NCBI RefSeq assembly: GCF_900048045.1
Contig: NZ_LN999831.1
Span: forward strand, 62,001-126,000
Length of the DNA: 64,000 nt
DNA from: Candidatus Mikella endobia
Lineage (GTDB): Bacteria > Pseudomonadota > Gammaproteobacteria > Enterobacterales > Enterobacteriaceae
Direction of reading: 5' to 3'
Each line of letters begins with the position of its first letter. The first letter of the stretch is position 1. Below, piece after piece: positions 21,669 to 32,541 of this stretch. A program made the position numbers and the translations under genes. The notes below the pieces were generated by a model. That model saw only the letters and a program-made list of their open reading frames with translations. It was not told the DNA's origin and searched no databases.

Positions 21669-22646
21669 TTACTTCTCTTCTTTAAGATATTTATAATTAG
21701 CACGTAAATACAGTAAACACTGATGCAAATTAGTATCTAATGGAGCTTCTATACGCAATATTTCACCGTTACCTGGATGAATAAATTGCAGTGCCGTTGC
21801 ATGTAAAAATAAACGATGTAAACCACAAATTTTTTTTAATTGTTGATCGAATATACTATCCCCATATCGTCTATCTAACGCAATAGGATGGCCTGCATAT
21901 TGAGCATGTACCCTAATTTGATGGGTGCGTCCTGTTATTGGACTAGCTAATACTAATGTGGCACATTGAAATTGTTCTTTTACTTGAAAACTAGTTTCTG
22001 ATGGTTTACCATTGTTAGTAACTATAACTATACGCTCTTTGTTAGCCTGAGTATTTTTTAATAGCGGTTCTGCAATCTTTTTCAGGTGTAACTGCCACTG
22101 ACCGCGCACTAGTGCTAAATAATATTTTTGCATATTTTTAGTACGTAATTGCTCATGTAGTATACGTAAAGCAGAACGTTTTTTAGCTACTAAAAGTACT
22201 CCAGAAGTTTCTCTATCTAATCGGTGAACTAATTCTAAAAAATGCTCTGAGGGGCGCAGAAGACGTAAACTTTCAATAACACCAAAATTTATATTACTGC
22301 CACCATGTACAGCAATGCCAGTGGGCTTATTTAAAACCAGCAGATAATCATCTTCATAGATTATAGCATCATTTAATGCAGCCATTTTATTCAATTTTTT
22401 GGAAATAGAGAGGGAATTTTTCTTTAATAACATAATTGGAGGAATGCGTACTTGATCATTATTTTTTATTTTATATGTATGTTTTATTCTTTTTTTATTT
22501 ACTCGTACTTCACCTTTACGCACTATGCGATAAATCATACTTTGGGGCATTCCTTTAAGATACTTATGTAAAAAATTATCTATTCTCTGACCAGCTTCAT
22601 CTGCTGAAATAGTGATAAAATGTACAAATTTATTTTGTATATTCAT
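21669..22646 (-). CDS. rluC: 23S rRNA pseudouridine synthase RluC
   Basis: RluC makes pseudouridine at positions 955, 2504 and 2580 of E. coli 23S rRNA. The protein has 325 residues (E. coli 319). An N-terminal S4-type RNA-binding domain (GQRIDNFLHKYLKGMP through KGEVRVN) precedes the catalytic domain with HRLDRETSG, where Asp144 is the nucleophile, and GRTHQIRVHAQYAGHPI. It is divergent from rne across a 344-base gap, the same arrangement as in E. coli. Confidence 0.95.
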   Translation of the reverse strand: MNIQNKFVHFITISADEAGQRIDNFLHKYLKGMPQSMIYRIVRKGEVRVNKKRIKHTYKIKNNDQVRIPPIMLLKKNSLSISKKLNKMAALNDAIIYEDDYLLVLNKPTGIAVHGGSNINFGVIESLRLLRPSEHFLELVHRLDRETSGVLLVAKKRSALRILHEQLRTKNMQKYYLALVRGQWQLHLKKIAEPLLKNTQANKERIVIVTNNGKPSETSFQVKEQFQCATLVLASPITGRTHQIRVHAQYAGHPIALDRRYGDSIFDQQLKKICGLHRLFLHATALQFIHPGNGEILRIEAPLDTNLHQCLLYLRANYKYLKEEK

Positions 22647-22990
22647 AATTTAAAATTATTAATTCTTTTTTTAGTTATTATGTTTCTCTAAACAATAGAT
22701 AAATATAGGAAAACCATTTCCATAAATATTAAAATTATTATCAATAAATAAAATCGTCTGAATATATATTAGTAGTGGAATAATACATTTATTTTCAATA
22801 AATTTGCTAAAAATAAATTATCAATTTAATTATGAATTTTTCATTTATTTATTCTAAATACAATTATTACATAAAATTAGATGTAATAGTTAAAAGAAGA
22901 TTTCTCTGGCTGCTGAAGAATCTATTTTAACAATAATAATTATTATTTTTTCTTGCAACTTTAATGTTAATATATAGAAAAGAGTATACA
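22647..22990. other. Divergent control region between rluC and rne
   Basis: This 344-base AT-rich gap must hold both promoters and the rne leader. E. coli RNase E controls its own mRNA through structured leader elements in the equivalent gap. I could not recognise those elements here, and no open frame is present. Confidence 0.45.
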
Positions 22991-25063
22991 ATGAAAAGAA
23001 TGTTAATTAATGCCAATCAAAAGGAAGAATTGCGTATAGCTCTAGTAGATGGACAAAGACTGTATGACCTAAATATTGAGAGCACCGGGCATGAACAGAA
23101 AAAAGCAAATATATATAAAGGTAAAATTATCCGCATTGAACCAAGTTTAGAGGCAGTATTTGTTGATTATGGTGCAGAACGCCATGGTTTTCTTCCTCTA
23201 AAAGAGATTTCTTGTGAATATTTTTCTTCTTATTATTATTCATCTGAAAAATATAATATTAAGGATTTATTACAGGAAGGTCAGGAAATTATCGTACAAA
23301 TAGATAAAGAAGAAAGAGGTAATAAAGGAGCAGCGCTAACTACTTTTATAAATCTAGCAGGTAGTTATTTAGTGCTGATGCCTAATAATCCCCGAGCTGG
23401 AGGTATTTCGCGCCATATTGAAGGTGAAAATCGTATTGAATTAAAAGCTACTTTATCTTCTTTAGAGCTCCCAGAAGGGATGGGTCTTATTGTACGTACT
23501 GCTGGATTAGGAAAATCTGCTGATACTTTACAGTTAGATTTAATATCTTGTCTTAAACATTGGCAAACTATAAAAAAGGTAGCTAAAGAAAGACCCGCTC
23601 CTTTTTTGATTCATCAAGAAAGTAATGTGATTGTTCGTGCTTTTCGTGATTATTTAAGATCTGATATTAGTGAAATTTTAATAGATAATTCTCAAATTAT
23701 GGAATTAGCAATAGAGCATATTATATCTCTTGGTCGTCAATCTATTCTTGATAAAATTAAATTATATAGCGGAGAAATTCCTTTATTTAGTTATTATCAA
23801 ATTGAATCGCAGATTGAATCTGCATTTCAGCATAAAGTACGATTGCCTTCTGGAGGTTCTATTGTTATAGATACTACAGAAGCATTGACTGCCATTGATA
23901 TTAACTCATCACGTTCAACACGTGGAGTAGATATTGAAGAAACAGCTTTGAATACTAATCTGGAAGCAGCTGATGAAATTGCTCGTCAATTGAGATTACG
24001 TGACTTAGGGGGTTTAATTGTTATTGATTTTATCGATATGGCTCCTATGAACCATCAGCGAACAGTAGAAAATTCTCTTCGAGAATTAGTTCGTCAGGAT
24101 CGTGCTCGTATTCAAATAGGACGTATTTCTCGTTTCGGTCTGTTAGAACTTTCTCGTCAACGACTGAGTACATCATTAGGTGAATCAAGTCATCATGTTT
24201 GTCCCAGGTGCGAAGGTACTGGGACTATTCGTGATACTGAATCTCTTTCTCTTTCTATATTACGTTTAATTGAAGAAGAAGCATTAAAAGAAAATACACA
24301 AGAAGTACGTGCTATAGTACCTGTTTCCATTGCATCCTATTTATTAAACGAAAAACGCGGAGCACTCAACGCTATTGAGAAACTTCAGGGTGGTATGCGA
24401 GCTATTATCATCCCCAGCGATAAAATTAAAACTCCACATTATACGGTTTCTAGGATACGTAAAGGAGAAGAAGTACCTTCTTTAAATTATTTAATTCCGC
24501 ATTTATATGAAGAAAATATTCTCCATGAAGAATCAGCTAGAATATATAATAAAAAAGAGCAGTCGACACTAACGTCTTTTGTAATGCCTGATTTACCTGA
24601 GTGGAATCAGAACATTGTGAAAAATATTAAAGATTATCTAGACACTTCTTCTTTTAAGAAAGCATCTATTTCTAATAGCTTTTTTAGACGTATAATTACT
24701 AAATTGAAATCTATTATTTATACTTTTTTACTACCACAGCGAAAACCTAACCCTGCTGAACTATTAATAGTAGAAACTTCAGTAGTTAAAAGAGAAACTC
24801 AGTGTCGTCGTCAAACACAACAATATCAACGTGGTAATCGTCGTCATAATAAAAAAATTTATAATAAAAATTATGAATTAACAGATGTAGAGAATAATAA
24901 TTCTCAAGCTCATAAAGCTAGGACTATTAGTAGTTCCGAAGAGATAACTAAGAATTATCCGCCGTCTAAAATAAAGACGGCGGATAATAATACTGATCAC
25001 ATTAGCAATAACAATATTATTAATGAATATTCCAGTAATTTATTTTGCAGATCACTTATTTAA
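22991..25063 (+). CDS. rne: Ribonuclease E, catalytic half with short degenerate tail
   Basis: RNase E is the main endonuclease for mRNA decay and for tRNA and rRNA processing. The protein has 690 residues (E. coli 1061). The first ~530 align well: S1 domain, 5'-sensor/RNase H-like region, metal-binding aspartates in [14 protein letters not shown] and VIDFIDM, and the zinc link CPRCEGTG near residue 404. The remaining ~160 residues are Asn/Lys/Ser-rich and do not resemble the E. coli scaffold that binds RhlB, enolase and PNPase. I chose the ATG at 22991 ([10 protein letters not shown]), preceded by AAAAGAG, over an in-frame ATG nine codons earlier. A GC-rich inverted repeat lies within its last codons. 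Confidence 0.95.
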   Translation: MKRMLINANQKEELRIALVDGQRLYDLNIESTGHEQKKANIYKGKIIRIEPSLEAVFVDYGAERHGFLPLKEISCEYFSSYYYSSEKYNIKDLLQEGQEIIVQIDKEERGNKGAALTTFINLAGSYLVLMPNNPRAGGISRHIEGENRIELKATLSSLELPEGMGLIVRTAGLGKSADTLQLDLISCLKHWQTIKKVAKERPAPFLIHQESNVIVRAFRDYLRSDISEILIDNSQIMELAIEHIISLGRQSILDKIKLYSGEIPLFSYYQIESQIESAFQHKVRLPSGGSIVIDTTEALTAIDINSSRSTRGVDIEETALNTNLEAADEIARQLRLRDLGGLIVIDFIDMAPMNHQRTVENSLRELVRQDRARIQIGRISRFGLLELSRQRLSTSLGESSHHVCPRCEGTGTIRDTESLSLSILRLIEEEALKENTQEVRAIVPVSIASYLLNEKRGALNAIEKLQGGMRAIIIPSDKIKTPHYTVSRIRKGEEVPSLNYLIPHLYEENILHEESARIYNKKEQSTLTSFVMPDLPEWNQNIVKNIKDYLDTSSFKKASISNSFFRRIITKLKSIIYTFLLPQRKPNPAELLIVETSVVKRETQCRRQTQQYQRGNRRHNKKIYNKNYELTDVENNNSQAHKARTISSSEEITKNYPPSKIKTADNNTDHISNNNIINEYSSNLFCRSLI
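24954..24988 (+). repeat. Strong GC-rich hairpin inside the rne 3' end
   Basis: A 14-bp perfect stem (ATTATCCGCCGTCT at 24954-24967, complement at 24975-24988) closes a seven-base A-rich loop. It lies within the last 40 codons of the frame. GC-rich perfect stems are rare in this AT-rich window. There is no U tract on either side, so it is not a complete intrinsic terminator. It may be the stem of an old terminator now read through by the frame, or an mRNA-stabilising structure. Confidence 0.7.
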
Positions 25064-25492
25064 AATTTGTATTTATGAAATTAGATAATGGGGTTCTAAT
25101 AATAGTAAACAACAGTTTCAGTTTTTCATCTAAATGGCTAAAATATGTTAGGGGTCTAGAATTTATTTCTCAATTATTGATTATAATTACTACTAATATT
25201 TTTAGGTAACCTTCATTAAATTTTTATTTAGTTGCTTACTAGAAATTTTCTAATCAAAATTAGATATAAAAAATAATGTAGGGATTCTTATTATTTTTAA
25301 TAATTTTAGATATTATAAAAAATGTAGTAGTATTACTACTAGTAATAGTAAAAATTAACAATAGTAGATAATTATCTACTACATACAGAATTTTCTAATT
25401 ATTAGAAACAATATTTTCTTTTTAGATTTTAGTTATTAAAATTATAAATCAAATTATTTATATTAATCATATTTTTTGGATAAAATAAAAAA
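25064..25492. other. Gap between rne and polA with two palindromes
   Basis: These 429 bases contain no gene-like frame. Two inverted repeats are obvious. One is TAGTAGTA, a central T, then TACTACTA (25325-25341). The other is a perfect 20-base palindrome with half TAGTAGATAA (25362-25381). They share the TAGTAG motif. The polA promoter and leader must lie to the right. Confidence 0.5.
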
Positions 25493-26392
25493 TTGTTAAT
25501 ATTAATTGATGGTTCTTATTATCTTTATCGTGCCTATAAAGCTCTTCCGCTGTTAACTAATAGTTTAGGTGAACCTACGGGGGGAATTTATGGCGTCATA
25601 AATATGCTTAAAAGTATATTATTACAATATAATTTTAAATATTTTGCTATAGTTTTTGACGCTCAAGGTAAAACATTTAGAAATAACTTATTTAAGTATT
25701 ATAAATCCCATAGATTACCTATGCCCCATGATTTATGTAATCAAATAATACCTATGTATAATATTATTAAAGCTATGGGATTACCATTGTTAGTTATTAG
25801 TGGTGTTGAGGCAGATGATGTTATTGGTACCTTAGCACTTACTGCAGCAAATGATGGTAGAAAAGTACTGATAATTACTGGTGATAAAGATCTAACTCAG
25901 TTAGTTTCTACTAATATTAAAATTATTAATACTATATCAAATACTATTCTGGGTCCTAAAGAAGTACAATTAAAGTTTGGTGTTCCACCCAATCTTATCA
26001 TAGATTATTTTACGTTAATAGGTGATAAATCAGATAATATTATGGGTGTACCTGGAATAGGAAAAAAAACTACATTAATTTTATTACATAAATTAGGAGG
26101 ATTAAAAAATATTTATCAACAGCTAGATAAAATTAAAAATATTAAATTTAGGAGTGCTAAAATTATAGAGACTAAGCTTAAACAATATCGTGAAATAATT
26201 TTTATTTCTTACCAATTAGTTAAAATTAAAACAAATGTAGCACTAAATTTATCTTATGACAAATTGACATTGAAAATACCTAATAAAAACATTTTAAAAC
26301 TATTGTTTCAGCATTATGAATTTAAATATTGGATTAAAAATATTGAACAAAATAAATTACTACAAAATATTAAAAATAAAATTCTTAAATAA
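25493..26392 (+). CDS. polA: DNA polymerase I reduced to its 5'-3' exonuclease domain
   Basis: Only the 5' nuclease (flap endonuclease) domain remains: 299 residues against 928 in E. coli PolA. Metal-binding motifs are visible in ILIDGSYYLYRAY, SGVEADDVIGT, ITGDKDLTQL and LIGDKSDNIMGVPGIGKKT, the last with the helix-hairpin-helix. The frame stops near the domain boundary, so proofreading and polymerase domains are lost; Buchnera is known to have the same reduction. It should still remove RNA primers. The only start in frame is TTG at 25493, right after an A6 run and an upstream in-frame stop. See findings for a possible slippage site. The convergent neighbour engB matches E. coli. Confidence 0.92.
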   Translation: MLILIDGSYYLYRAYKALPLLTNSLGEPTGGIYGVINMLKSILLQYNFKYFAIVFDAQGKTFRNNLFKYYKSHRLPMPHDLCNQIIPMYNIIKAMGLPLLVISGVEADDVIGTLALTAANDGRKVLIITGDKDLTQLVSTNIKIINTISNTILGPKEVQLKFGVPPNLIIDYFTLIGDKSDNIMGVPGIGKKTTLILLHKLGGLKNIYQQLDKIKNIKFRSAKIIETKLKQYREIIFISYQLVKIKTNVALNLSYDKLTLKIPNKNILKLLFQHYEFKYWIKNIEQNKLLQNIKNKILK

Positions 26393-26570
26393 TTGATAAT
26401 ATAAAAATATTAGAAACGTTAATTATTGTATAGCTATTTTAGAAATTTTTCATATAGTTATTTACTTAAATTAGCTACTAGTAATACTAATTTCTTTAAA
26501 GTTTGTAACTTATGTTAATAAGTTAACTTTTTAGTAATTTTATTAATAATAAATAATATTTTATTACAAT

Positions 26571-27185
26571 TTAATTATTTACAGAAAACCATATATTAAG
26601 TTGTTTTCTAAGTTTTTCAACTCCATATTTTTTTATTGATGAAAAAATTTCAATTTGTATATCACCTTTAAATAAAGTTGTTATTTGTTTACGTACTTTA
26701 TTTAATTGAGAATAACGTTCTTGGTAAGTTATTTTATCTGATTTAGTTAATAATATAAGAATAGGAAGATTTAAATATGTAGTCGCCAATTTAATTATTT
26801 TTTGATCAATATTTTTCATTGGATGACGAATATCCATGACTATTACTAATCCTTTAAGGATTTCACGTTCTTGCAAATATTCACTAATAGTATTTTGCAA
26901 TTGATATTTTATTTTTTTAGGAACTTTAGCATATCCATATCCTGGTAGATCTACTAAACGAAAATCAGGTTTAACTTCAAAAAAATTTATAACTTGAGTA
27001 CTTCCTGGTGTTTTACTTGTTTTAGCTAAGTTTTTATTATTAGTTAATATATTAATAGCACTAGATTTTCCAGAATTAGAATAGCCTGTAAATGCTATTT
27101 CAATACCTTTATTTACTGACAATAAATGAATATTTGATATACTAAATAAAAAATAAGTACTGAAATAATTAAAATCTTTTTTCAA
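26571..27185 (-). CDS. engB: Ribosome-biogenesis GTPase EngB (YihA)
   Basis: This small TRAFAC GTPase is needed for large-subunit assembly. The protein has 204 residues (E. coli 210). G1 is GYSNSGKSS (34-42), G3 is DLPGYGYAKVP and G4 is LTKSDK; SKTPGSTQ forms the switch I region. The best start is a TTG at 27183-27185 (TTG AAA AAA), since the following residues align with the E. coli N terminus and no ATG is available in frame upstream within the aligned part. It lies convergent to polA. Confidence 0.92.
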   Translation of the reverse strand: MKKDFNYFSTYFLFSISNIHLLSVNKGIEIAFTGYSNSGKSSAINILTNNKNLAKTSKTPGSTQVINFFEVKPDFRLVDLPGYGYAKVPKKIKYQLQNTISEYLQEREILKGLVIVMDIRHPMKNIDQKIIKLATTYLNLPILILLTKSDKITYQERYSQLNKVRKQITTLFKGDIQIEIFSSIKKYGVEKLRKQLNIWFSVNN

Positions 27186-27486
27186 AGATATTTTTTCTCT
27201 TAATAATTTTTAATAAAAATAATAAATAGCTATTATTTATAACAATAATTTTTTCATAAAAATATTTTAATATTTAATTTTTTAGCTATAATCTAAAATA
27301 AGATGTAATCTTATTACATCTCAGATCATTTGAAAATATAAATTTCTAATACAATACTAGAAATTAAAATAATAATCTATATAATTGTTATCTTAACAAG
27401 AATTACTACTTACTTAAAATTTTACTAATTCTTAAAATAAAATATAAAAAAATAACGAATTAGTTAATTATAACTGAGATTAATTT
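27186..27486. other. Divergent gap between engB and typA
   Basis: These 301 bases hold no gene. One hairpin (AGATGTAA, loop TCTTA, TTACATCT at 27301-27321) lies near the middle without an adjoining U tract, so its role is unclear. Promoters for both flanking genes must be here. Confidence 0.45.
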
Positions 27487-29295
27487 ATGATTAAAAAATT
27501 GCGTAATATTGCAATCATCGCACATGTTGATCATGGAAAAACTACTTTAGTTGATAAAATGTTACAACAATCTGGTACACTTAATGACCGTAGTTATACT
27601 ATTGAACGTGTTATGGATTCTAATGAATTAGAAAAAGAGCGTGGAATAACTATTTTTGCTAAAAATACTGCAATTAACTGGCACGATTATCGTATCAATA
27701 TTGTTGATACTCCAGGACATTCTGATTTTGGAGGTGAAGTAGAACGTGTTATGTCAATGGTTGACTCTGTATTATTATTAGTAGATGCTATAGATGGTCC
27801 TATGCCGCAAACACGTTTTGTAACAAAAAAAGCATTCTCACATAATTTAAAACCTATAGTAGTCATTAATAAAATTGATAGACCTGGATCTCGTCCTGAA
27901 TGGGTAATAAATCAAGTTTTTGATTTATTTGTTAACTTAGGTGCTACCGATGAACAATTAGATTTTCCTATAATATATACATCAGCGCTGAATGGTGTTG
28001 CTGGTTTAGAATATGATAACATGTATAATGATATGACTCCATTATTTGAATCTATAGTAAAATATGTAGATGCACCTAAAATTGAAACTAATGGTTTATT
28101 TCAAATGCAAATTTCTCAACTTGATTATAACAGTTATGTTGGTGTTATAGGTATCGGTCGTATAAAACGCGGATCTGTAAAAAAAAATCAACCAGTTATT
28201 ATCTTGGATAAAGATGGTAATCGACGCAATGGAAAAGTAGGTCAGATATTAAGTTATATGGGATTACAACGTATAGAAGTTCTTTTAGCAGAAGCAGGTG
28301 ATATTATAGCAATTACGGGATTAGGAAAATTAAATATTTCTGACACTATCTGTGATCCAGCTAAAATAGAAGCACTACCTCCTTTAATTATTGATGAACC
28401 TACAGTATCTATGTTTTTCGGAGTGAATACATCACCATTTTGCGGTAGAGAAGGAAAATATATTACATCTAGACAAATTTTAGATCGTTTGAATAAAGAA
28501 CTAGTACATAATGTAGCATTACGTGTAGAAGAATCAGATGATTCTGATACTTTTTGTGTTTCTGGACGCGGAGAGCTACATCTTTCAGTTCTTATTGAAA
28601 ATATGCGTAGAGAAGGATTTGAAATTGCCGTTTCTAGGCCCAAAGTAATTTTTCGTATGGTAAATGGTATTAAACAAGAACCATTTGAATTATTAACTGT
28701 AGACATAGAAGAACAGCATCAAGGTCAAGTTATGAAAGCTATAGGTATACGTAAAGGAGAAATCTGTGATATGTTTCCTGATAGTAAAGGACGTATTCGT
28801 TTAAATTATATAATTCCTAGTAGAGGATTATTAGGTTTTCGTACAGATTTTCTTACAATTACTTCTGGTACTGGTTTATTACACTCTACTTTCAGTCATT
28901 ATGATAATGTGCTTCCAGGAAAAATAGGTCACCGCCAATATGGCGTGTTGATTTCTAATGGTCAAGGTAAAACAGTAGCTTATGCTTTATATAGTTTGCA
29001 AGATAGAGGTCGTTTATTTTTAGGTCACGGTACTGAAGTTTATCAAGGACAAATTATTGGAATTCATAATAGATCTAATGATTTAACTGTAAATTGTTTA
29101 ATTAGTAAAAAACTAACTAATATACGTGCATCAGGTACAGATGAAGATACTCATTTAATACCAATCATTAAGATGTCTTTAGAACAAGCATTAGAATTTA
29201 TTAATGATGATGAATTGGTTGAAGTAACACCAAAATCTATACGTTTGCGTAAACGTTATTTAACGGAAACTGAACGTAAACGTGCCAATAGATAA
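27487..29295 (+). CDS. typA: Translational GTPase BipA/TypA
   Basis: BipA is an EF-G-like GTPase that assists ribosome assembly, especially under stress. The protein has 602 residues (E. coli 607). G1 is AHVDHGKTT (12-20), switch [11 protein letters not shown]3 [15 protein letters not shown], and G4 NKID. Domains II, III and V follow, and the BipA-specific C-terminal domain contains [11 protein letters not shown] and [18 protein letters not shown]. It is convergent with rplQ across about 110 bases. Confidence 0.95.
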   Translation: MIKKLRNIAIIAHVDHGKTTLVDKMLQQSGTLNDRSYTIERVMDSNELEKERGITIFAKNTAINWHDYRINIVDTPGHSDFGGEVERVMSMVDSVLLLVDAIDGPMPQTRFVTKKAFSHNLKPIVVINKIDRPGSRPEWVINQVFDLFVNLGATDEQLDFPIIYTSALNGVAGLEYDNMYNDMTPLFESIVKYVDAPKIETNGLFQMQISQLDYNSYVGVIGIGRIKRGSVKKNQPVIILDKDGNRRNGKVGQILSYMGLQRIEVLLAEAGDIIAITGLGKLNISDTICDPAKIEALPPLIIDEPTVSMFFGVNTSPFCGREGKYITSRQILDRLNKELVHNVALRVEESDDSDTFCVSGRGELHLSVLIENMRREGFEIAVSRPKVIFRMVNGIKQEPFELLTVDIEEQHQGQVMKAIGIRKGEICDMFPDSKGRIRLNYIIPSRGLLGFRTDFLTITSGTGLLHSTFSHYDNVLPGKIGHRQYGVLISNGQGKTVAYALYSLQDRGRLFLGHGTEVYQGQIIGIHNRSNDLTVNCLISKKLTNIRASGTDEDTHLIPIIKMSLEQALEFINDDELVEVTPKSIRLRKRYLTETERKRANR

Positions 29296-29407
29296 AAAAT
29301 TTATTTTTAAATTCTCTTTTGTTAGTTAATGAATAAAATATTTAATCATCTTCATATCTATCTATCTAAAATAAATAAAGTAAATTTATATTTGATTATT
29401 AAAATGA

Positions 29408-29773
29408 TTATTTTTTAGTACGATTAATAAATTCTATATATGCCATAGGAGCTTTATCTCCTATACGAAACCCACATTTTAAAACTCTAGTATAACCCCC
29501 AGCACAATGTTTAAAACGAGGTCCAAGTTCATTAAATAATTTTTTTACAATTTTATTATCTAAAGTACGAGAAAATGCCAGACGCCTATTTGCAATACTA
29601 TCATTTTTAGCTAGTGTAATTAACGGTTCTACAAAACGACGCAACTCTTTAGCTTTAGGTAAAGTTGTCTTTATAATTTCATAAGAAACTAAAGAACTAA
29701 TCATATTACGAAACATAGCTTTAAGATGACTGCTATTTTTATTTAATTGACGACCAATTTTACGATGGTGCAT
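29408..29773 (-). CDS. rplQ: 50S ribosomal protein L17
   Basis: The protein has 121 residues (E. coli 127), with [16 protein letters not shown] at the start and [16 protein letters not shown] near the end; the acidic C-terminal tail of E. coli L17 is missing. It lies at the polypeptide exit side of the large subunit. It is the last gene of the alpha operon, 40 bases after rpoA. Confidence 0.96.
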   Translation of the reverse strand: MHHRKIGRQLNKNSSHLKAMFRNMISSLVSYEIIKTTLPKAKELRRFVEPLITLAKNDSIANRRLAFSRTLDNKIVKKLFNELGPRFKHCAGGYTRVLKCGFRIGDKAPMAYIEFINRTKK

Positions 29774-29813
29774 AATTTATATTATTTCCTTTTATAATTT
29801 TATAGACAATTTA

Positions 29814-30800
29814 TTATTCATCAGCAATATTTATTGGAGGCCAGTTATTAATAGATTTTCCTAAAGATAATCCATGTATAGCCAACACGTCTTTAATTTC
29901 AGTAAGAGATTTTTTACCTAGATTAGGTGTTTTTAATAATTCTACTTCAGTACGTTGAACAAGATCACCTATATAATGAATAGCTTCTGCTTTCAAACAA
30001 TTAGCAGAACGTACTGTTAATTCTAAATCATCAACAGGACGTAACAAAATAGGATCAAATTCTGGTTTTTCTTCTTTAATTTCTGGATGACTGATATCAC
30101 GTAAGTCAACAAAAGCTTCTAATTGTTCTGCTAAAATCGTTGCTGAACTACGTATTGCTTCTTCTGGATCAAGAGTACCATTAGTTTCTATATCAATAAT
30201 TAATTTATCTAGATCAGTACGCTGTTTTACACGTGCTGCTTCTACATTATAAGAAATACGCTCTATAGGGCTATAACATGCATCTACCATCAGTAGTCCA
30301 ATAGGACGGTGTTCATATGAATTAATTCTAGTAGAAGCAGGAATATAACCTCGTCCCATTTCAATCTTTATTTGCATATTTATAGAAGTATTTTTATCAG
30401 TTAAATGACATAAAATATGTTTAGGTTTAATAATTTCTATATCTCTATTATAAGTAATATCAGCTGCTATTACTGGACCAATACCTGTTTTATTTAGAGT
30501 TAATAAAACATCATTTTTACCTTTAACTTTTACTGCTAAACCTTTTAAATTAAGCAAAATTTCTATTATATCTTCTTGGACACCTTCTTTACTACTATAT
30601 TCGTGTAATATACCATCAATTTTAACTTCAGTAACTGCATAACCAGGGATTGATGAAAGTAAAATACGACGTAATGCATTTCCTAAAGTATGACCAAAAC
30701 CACGTTCTAATGGCTCAAGTGTTACTTTAGCGTGTGTTGAACTTATTTGTTCGATATCTACTAATCTAGGTTTTAACAAATCTGTTATAGAACTCTGCAT
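29814..30800 (-). CDS. rpoA: RNA polymerase alpha subunit
   Basis: Alpha dimerises to start assembly of the core enzyme. The protein has 328 residues (E. coli 329). The N-terminal domain shows [16 protein letters not shown] and the C-terminal domain, which contacts UP elements and activators, shows [20 protein letters not shown] and [14 protein letters not shown]. The complete C-terminal domain suggests that some promoter-specific control may survive. Order rpsD-rpoA-rplQ is that of E. coli. Confidence 0.97.
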   Translation of the reverse strand: MQSSITDLLKPRLVDIEQISSTHAKVTLEPLERGFGHTLGNALRRILLSSIPGYAVTEVKIDGILHEYSSKEGVQEDIIEILLNLKGLAVKVKGKNDVLLTLNKTGIGPVIAADITYNRDIEIIKPKHILCHLTDKNTSINMQIKIEMGRGYIPASTRINSYEHRPIGLLMVDACYSPIERISYNVEAARVKQRTDLDKLIIDIETNGTLDPEEAIRSSATILAEQLEAFVDLRDISHPEIKEEKPEFDPILLRPVDDLELTVRSANCLKAEAIHYIGDLVQRTEVELLKTPNLGKKSLTEIKDVLAIHGLSLGKSINNWPPINIADE

Positions 30801-30825
30801 TATTATATCCTCTCTTTTAGATACC

Positions 30826-31446
30826 CTATTTAGAATAAAACTCTACTATAAGGTGTTCATTAATATCAGCAGATAAATCAGTACGTTCTGGATTTTTTTT
30901 AAATATACCTTCCATCTTAACAGGATTAATTTCAATCCAGGTAGGTTTTTCGCGTTGATTAGATAGTTCTAATGAAGCATGAATACGGGATTGTTTTTTA
31001 GCTTTTTCATGAACACTGATAATATCATTTTTAGTAACTTGGTAAGAAGCAATATTTATAATTTTACCGTTTACTAGAATTGCTTTATGACTAACTAATT
31101 GACGTGATTCAGCACGAGTAGCACCAAATCCAATACGATAAACAACATTATCAAGACGACTTTCTAGCAAAAAAAGCAGATTTTCACCAGTATTACCTTT
31201 TTTACGTACTGCTTTTTTATAGTAATTATGAAATTGACGTTCTAGTACACCGTAAATACGACGTACTTTTTGTTTTTCACGTAACTGTATACCATATTCA
31301 GATAAACGTAGTTTACGCGTGCCGTGCTGACCTGGTAGTTGTTCAATTTTGCACTTGGAATCAATTGCTTGAACACCAGATTTTAAGAATAAGTCTGTGT
31401 TCTCACGACGGCTAAGCTTAAGTTTAGGACCCAAATATCTTGCCAT
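30826..31446 (-). CDS. rpsD: 30S ribosomal protein S4
   Basis: The protein has 206 residues, equal to E. coli. It starts [20 protein letters not shown], contains the S4 RNA-binding fold ([22 protein letters not shown]) and ends in [10 protein letters not shown]4 is a primary 16S rRNA binder and, in E. coli, the translational repressor of the alpha operon. I could not verify the pseudoknot target upstream of rpsM. Confidence 0.97.
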   Translation of the reverse strand: MARYLGPKLKLSRRENTDLFLKSGVQAIDSKCKIEQLPGQHGTRKLRLSEYGIQLREKQKVRRIYGVLERQFHNYYKKAVRKKGNTGENLLFLLESRLDNVVYRIGFGATRAESRQLVSHKAILVNGKIINIASYQVTKNDIISVHEKAKKQSRIHASLELSNQREKPTWIEINPVKMEGIFKKNPERTDLSADINEHLIVEFYSK

Positions 31447-31478
31447 TTTTTCTCCAATTTACCTAAAAATAAGCGCTA

Positions 31479-31862
31479 CTATACACGGCGCTTTTTAGGA
31501 GGACGACAACCGTTATGAGGAATTGGAGTAACATCAGTAATATTAGTGATGTTAAAACCAGCTGCATTTAAAGCACGAATAGTAGATTCACGACCTGGAC
31601 CTGGACCTTTAACCATAACTTCAAGATTCTTAATACCATATTCTTTTATAGCTTCAGTACAACGTTCTGCTGCAACTTGTGAAGCGAAAGGAGTAGATTT
31701 TCTAGAACCTCTAAAACCAGAACCACCTGATGTTGCCCAACCTAATGTATTCCCCTGACGATCAGTAATAGTTATTATAGTATTATTAAAAGACGCATAG
31801 ATATGTGCTACACCATCTAAAACTTGTTTTTTAATACGCTTACGTGTAGGTGTTTTATTCAT
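31479..31862 (-). CDS. rpsK: 30S ribosomal protein S11
   Basis: The protein has 127 residues (E. coli 129). The core reads [20 protein letters not shown] and [14 protein letters not shown], and it ends [10 protein letters not shown]11 shapes the platform of the small subunit near the mRNA exit. It lies between rpsM and rpsD in the alpha operon. Confidence 0.97.
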   Translation of the reverse strand: MNKTPTRKRIKKQVLDGVAHIYASFNNTIITITDRQGNTLGWATSGGSGFRGSRKSTPFASQVAAERCTEAIKEYGIKNLEVMVKGPGPGRESTIRALNAAGFNITNITDVTPIPHNGCRPPKKRRV

Positions 31863-31892
31863 TATTTAATTACCTTTTAATAACTTAATTTT

Positions 31893-32246
31893 TCATTTAT
31901 TTACTTTACGAGTACCTTTACAAGTACGAGCATTAGTTTTAGTACGTTGACCATGAACTGGAAGTTTCCTACGGTGACGTAACCCTCGATAAGTATTAAG
32001 ATCTATAAGTCTCTTAATATTAAGAGTAACTTCACGACGTAGATCTCCTTCTACAACAAATTTAGAAACTGCGTCACGTAACTTTTCTAATTGATATTCA
32101 GATAAATTATTAATCTTGATATTTTCAGCAATACCTGTAGCAGCACAAATATGTTGTGAACAGGATTTTCCAATACCGTAAATTGAAGTTAGTGCAATAA
32201 CTGTATGTTTGTTATCAGGAATATTAATACCTGCTATACGTGTCAA
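31893..32246 (-). CDS. rpsM: 30S ribosomal protein S13
   Basis: The protein has 117 residues (E. coli 118), starting [19 protein letters not shown] and carrying the C-terminal basic [20 protein letters not shown] that reaches the tRNA sites. It is the first gene of the alpha operon. About 100 bases separate it from rpmJ, space for the alpha leader. Confidence 0.97.
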   Translation of the reverse strand: MTRIAGINIPDNKHTVIALTSIYGIGKSCSQHICAATGIAENIKINNLSEYQLEKLRDAVSKFVVEGDLRREVTLNIKRLIDLNTYRGLRHRRKLPVHGQRTKTNARTCKGTRKVNK

Positions 32247-32343
32247 TCTATATGTTCTCCTTAAATATTAATTTATCTAATTAATGAGATTGTTTTAAAC
32301 AAATAACTAATTGAGTAATATTTATCTCTTGATAAGATATTAT

Positions 32344-32460
32344 TTATCTTTGACGTTGTTTATGTTTAGGATCAGCATTACAAATAACGCAAATAATACC
32401 ATTACGCTTAATTATTTTACATTTATGACATAATTTTTTGATTGAAGCACGAACTTTCAT
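32344..32460 (-). CDS. rpmJ: 50S ribosomal protein L36
   Basis: This short gene encodes 38 residues, equal to E. coli, beginning [15 protein letters not shown] and ending PKHKQRQR. The zinc ligands are all present: Cys11, Cys14, Cys27 and His33, so this is the zinc-binding form. It follows secY and precedes rpsM, the E. coli position at the end of the spc operon. Confidence 0.96.
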   Translation of the reverse strand: MKVRASIKKLCHKCKIIKRNGIICVICNADPKHKQRQR

Positions 32461-32541
32461 ATTACTCTCCGTAACTTCTTAAAGTTTACCATACTTTATA
32501 CCTACCATAAATACTAAAAATTAGTAATTATTTTTTACAAT

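Noticed and set aside
26393-26570. Spot 42 RNA (spf), which lies between polA and engB in E. coli
   Set aside because: No GC-rich hairpin or terminator and no conserved Spot 42 sequence is visible in the 178-base gap.
27301-27321. An eight-base-stem hairpin between engB and typA as a terminator or riboswitch
   Set aside because: There is no U tract on either strand, the gap is divergent so no terminator is expected, and no riboswitch core was recognisable.
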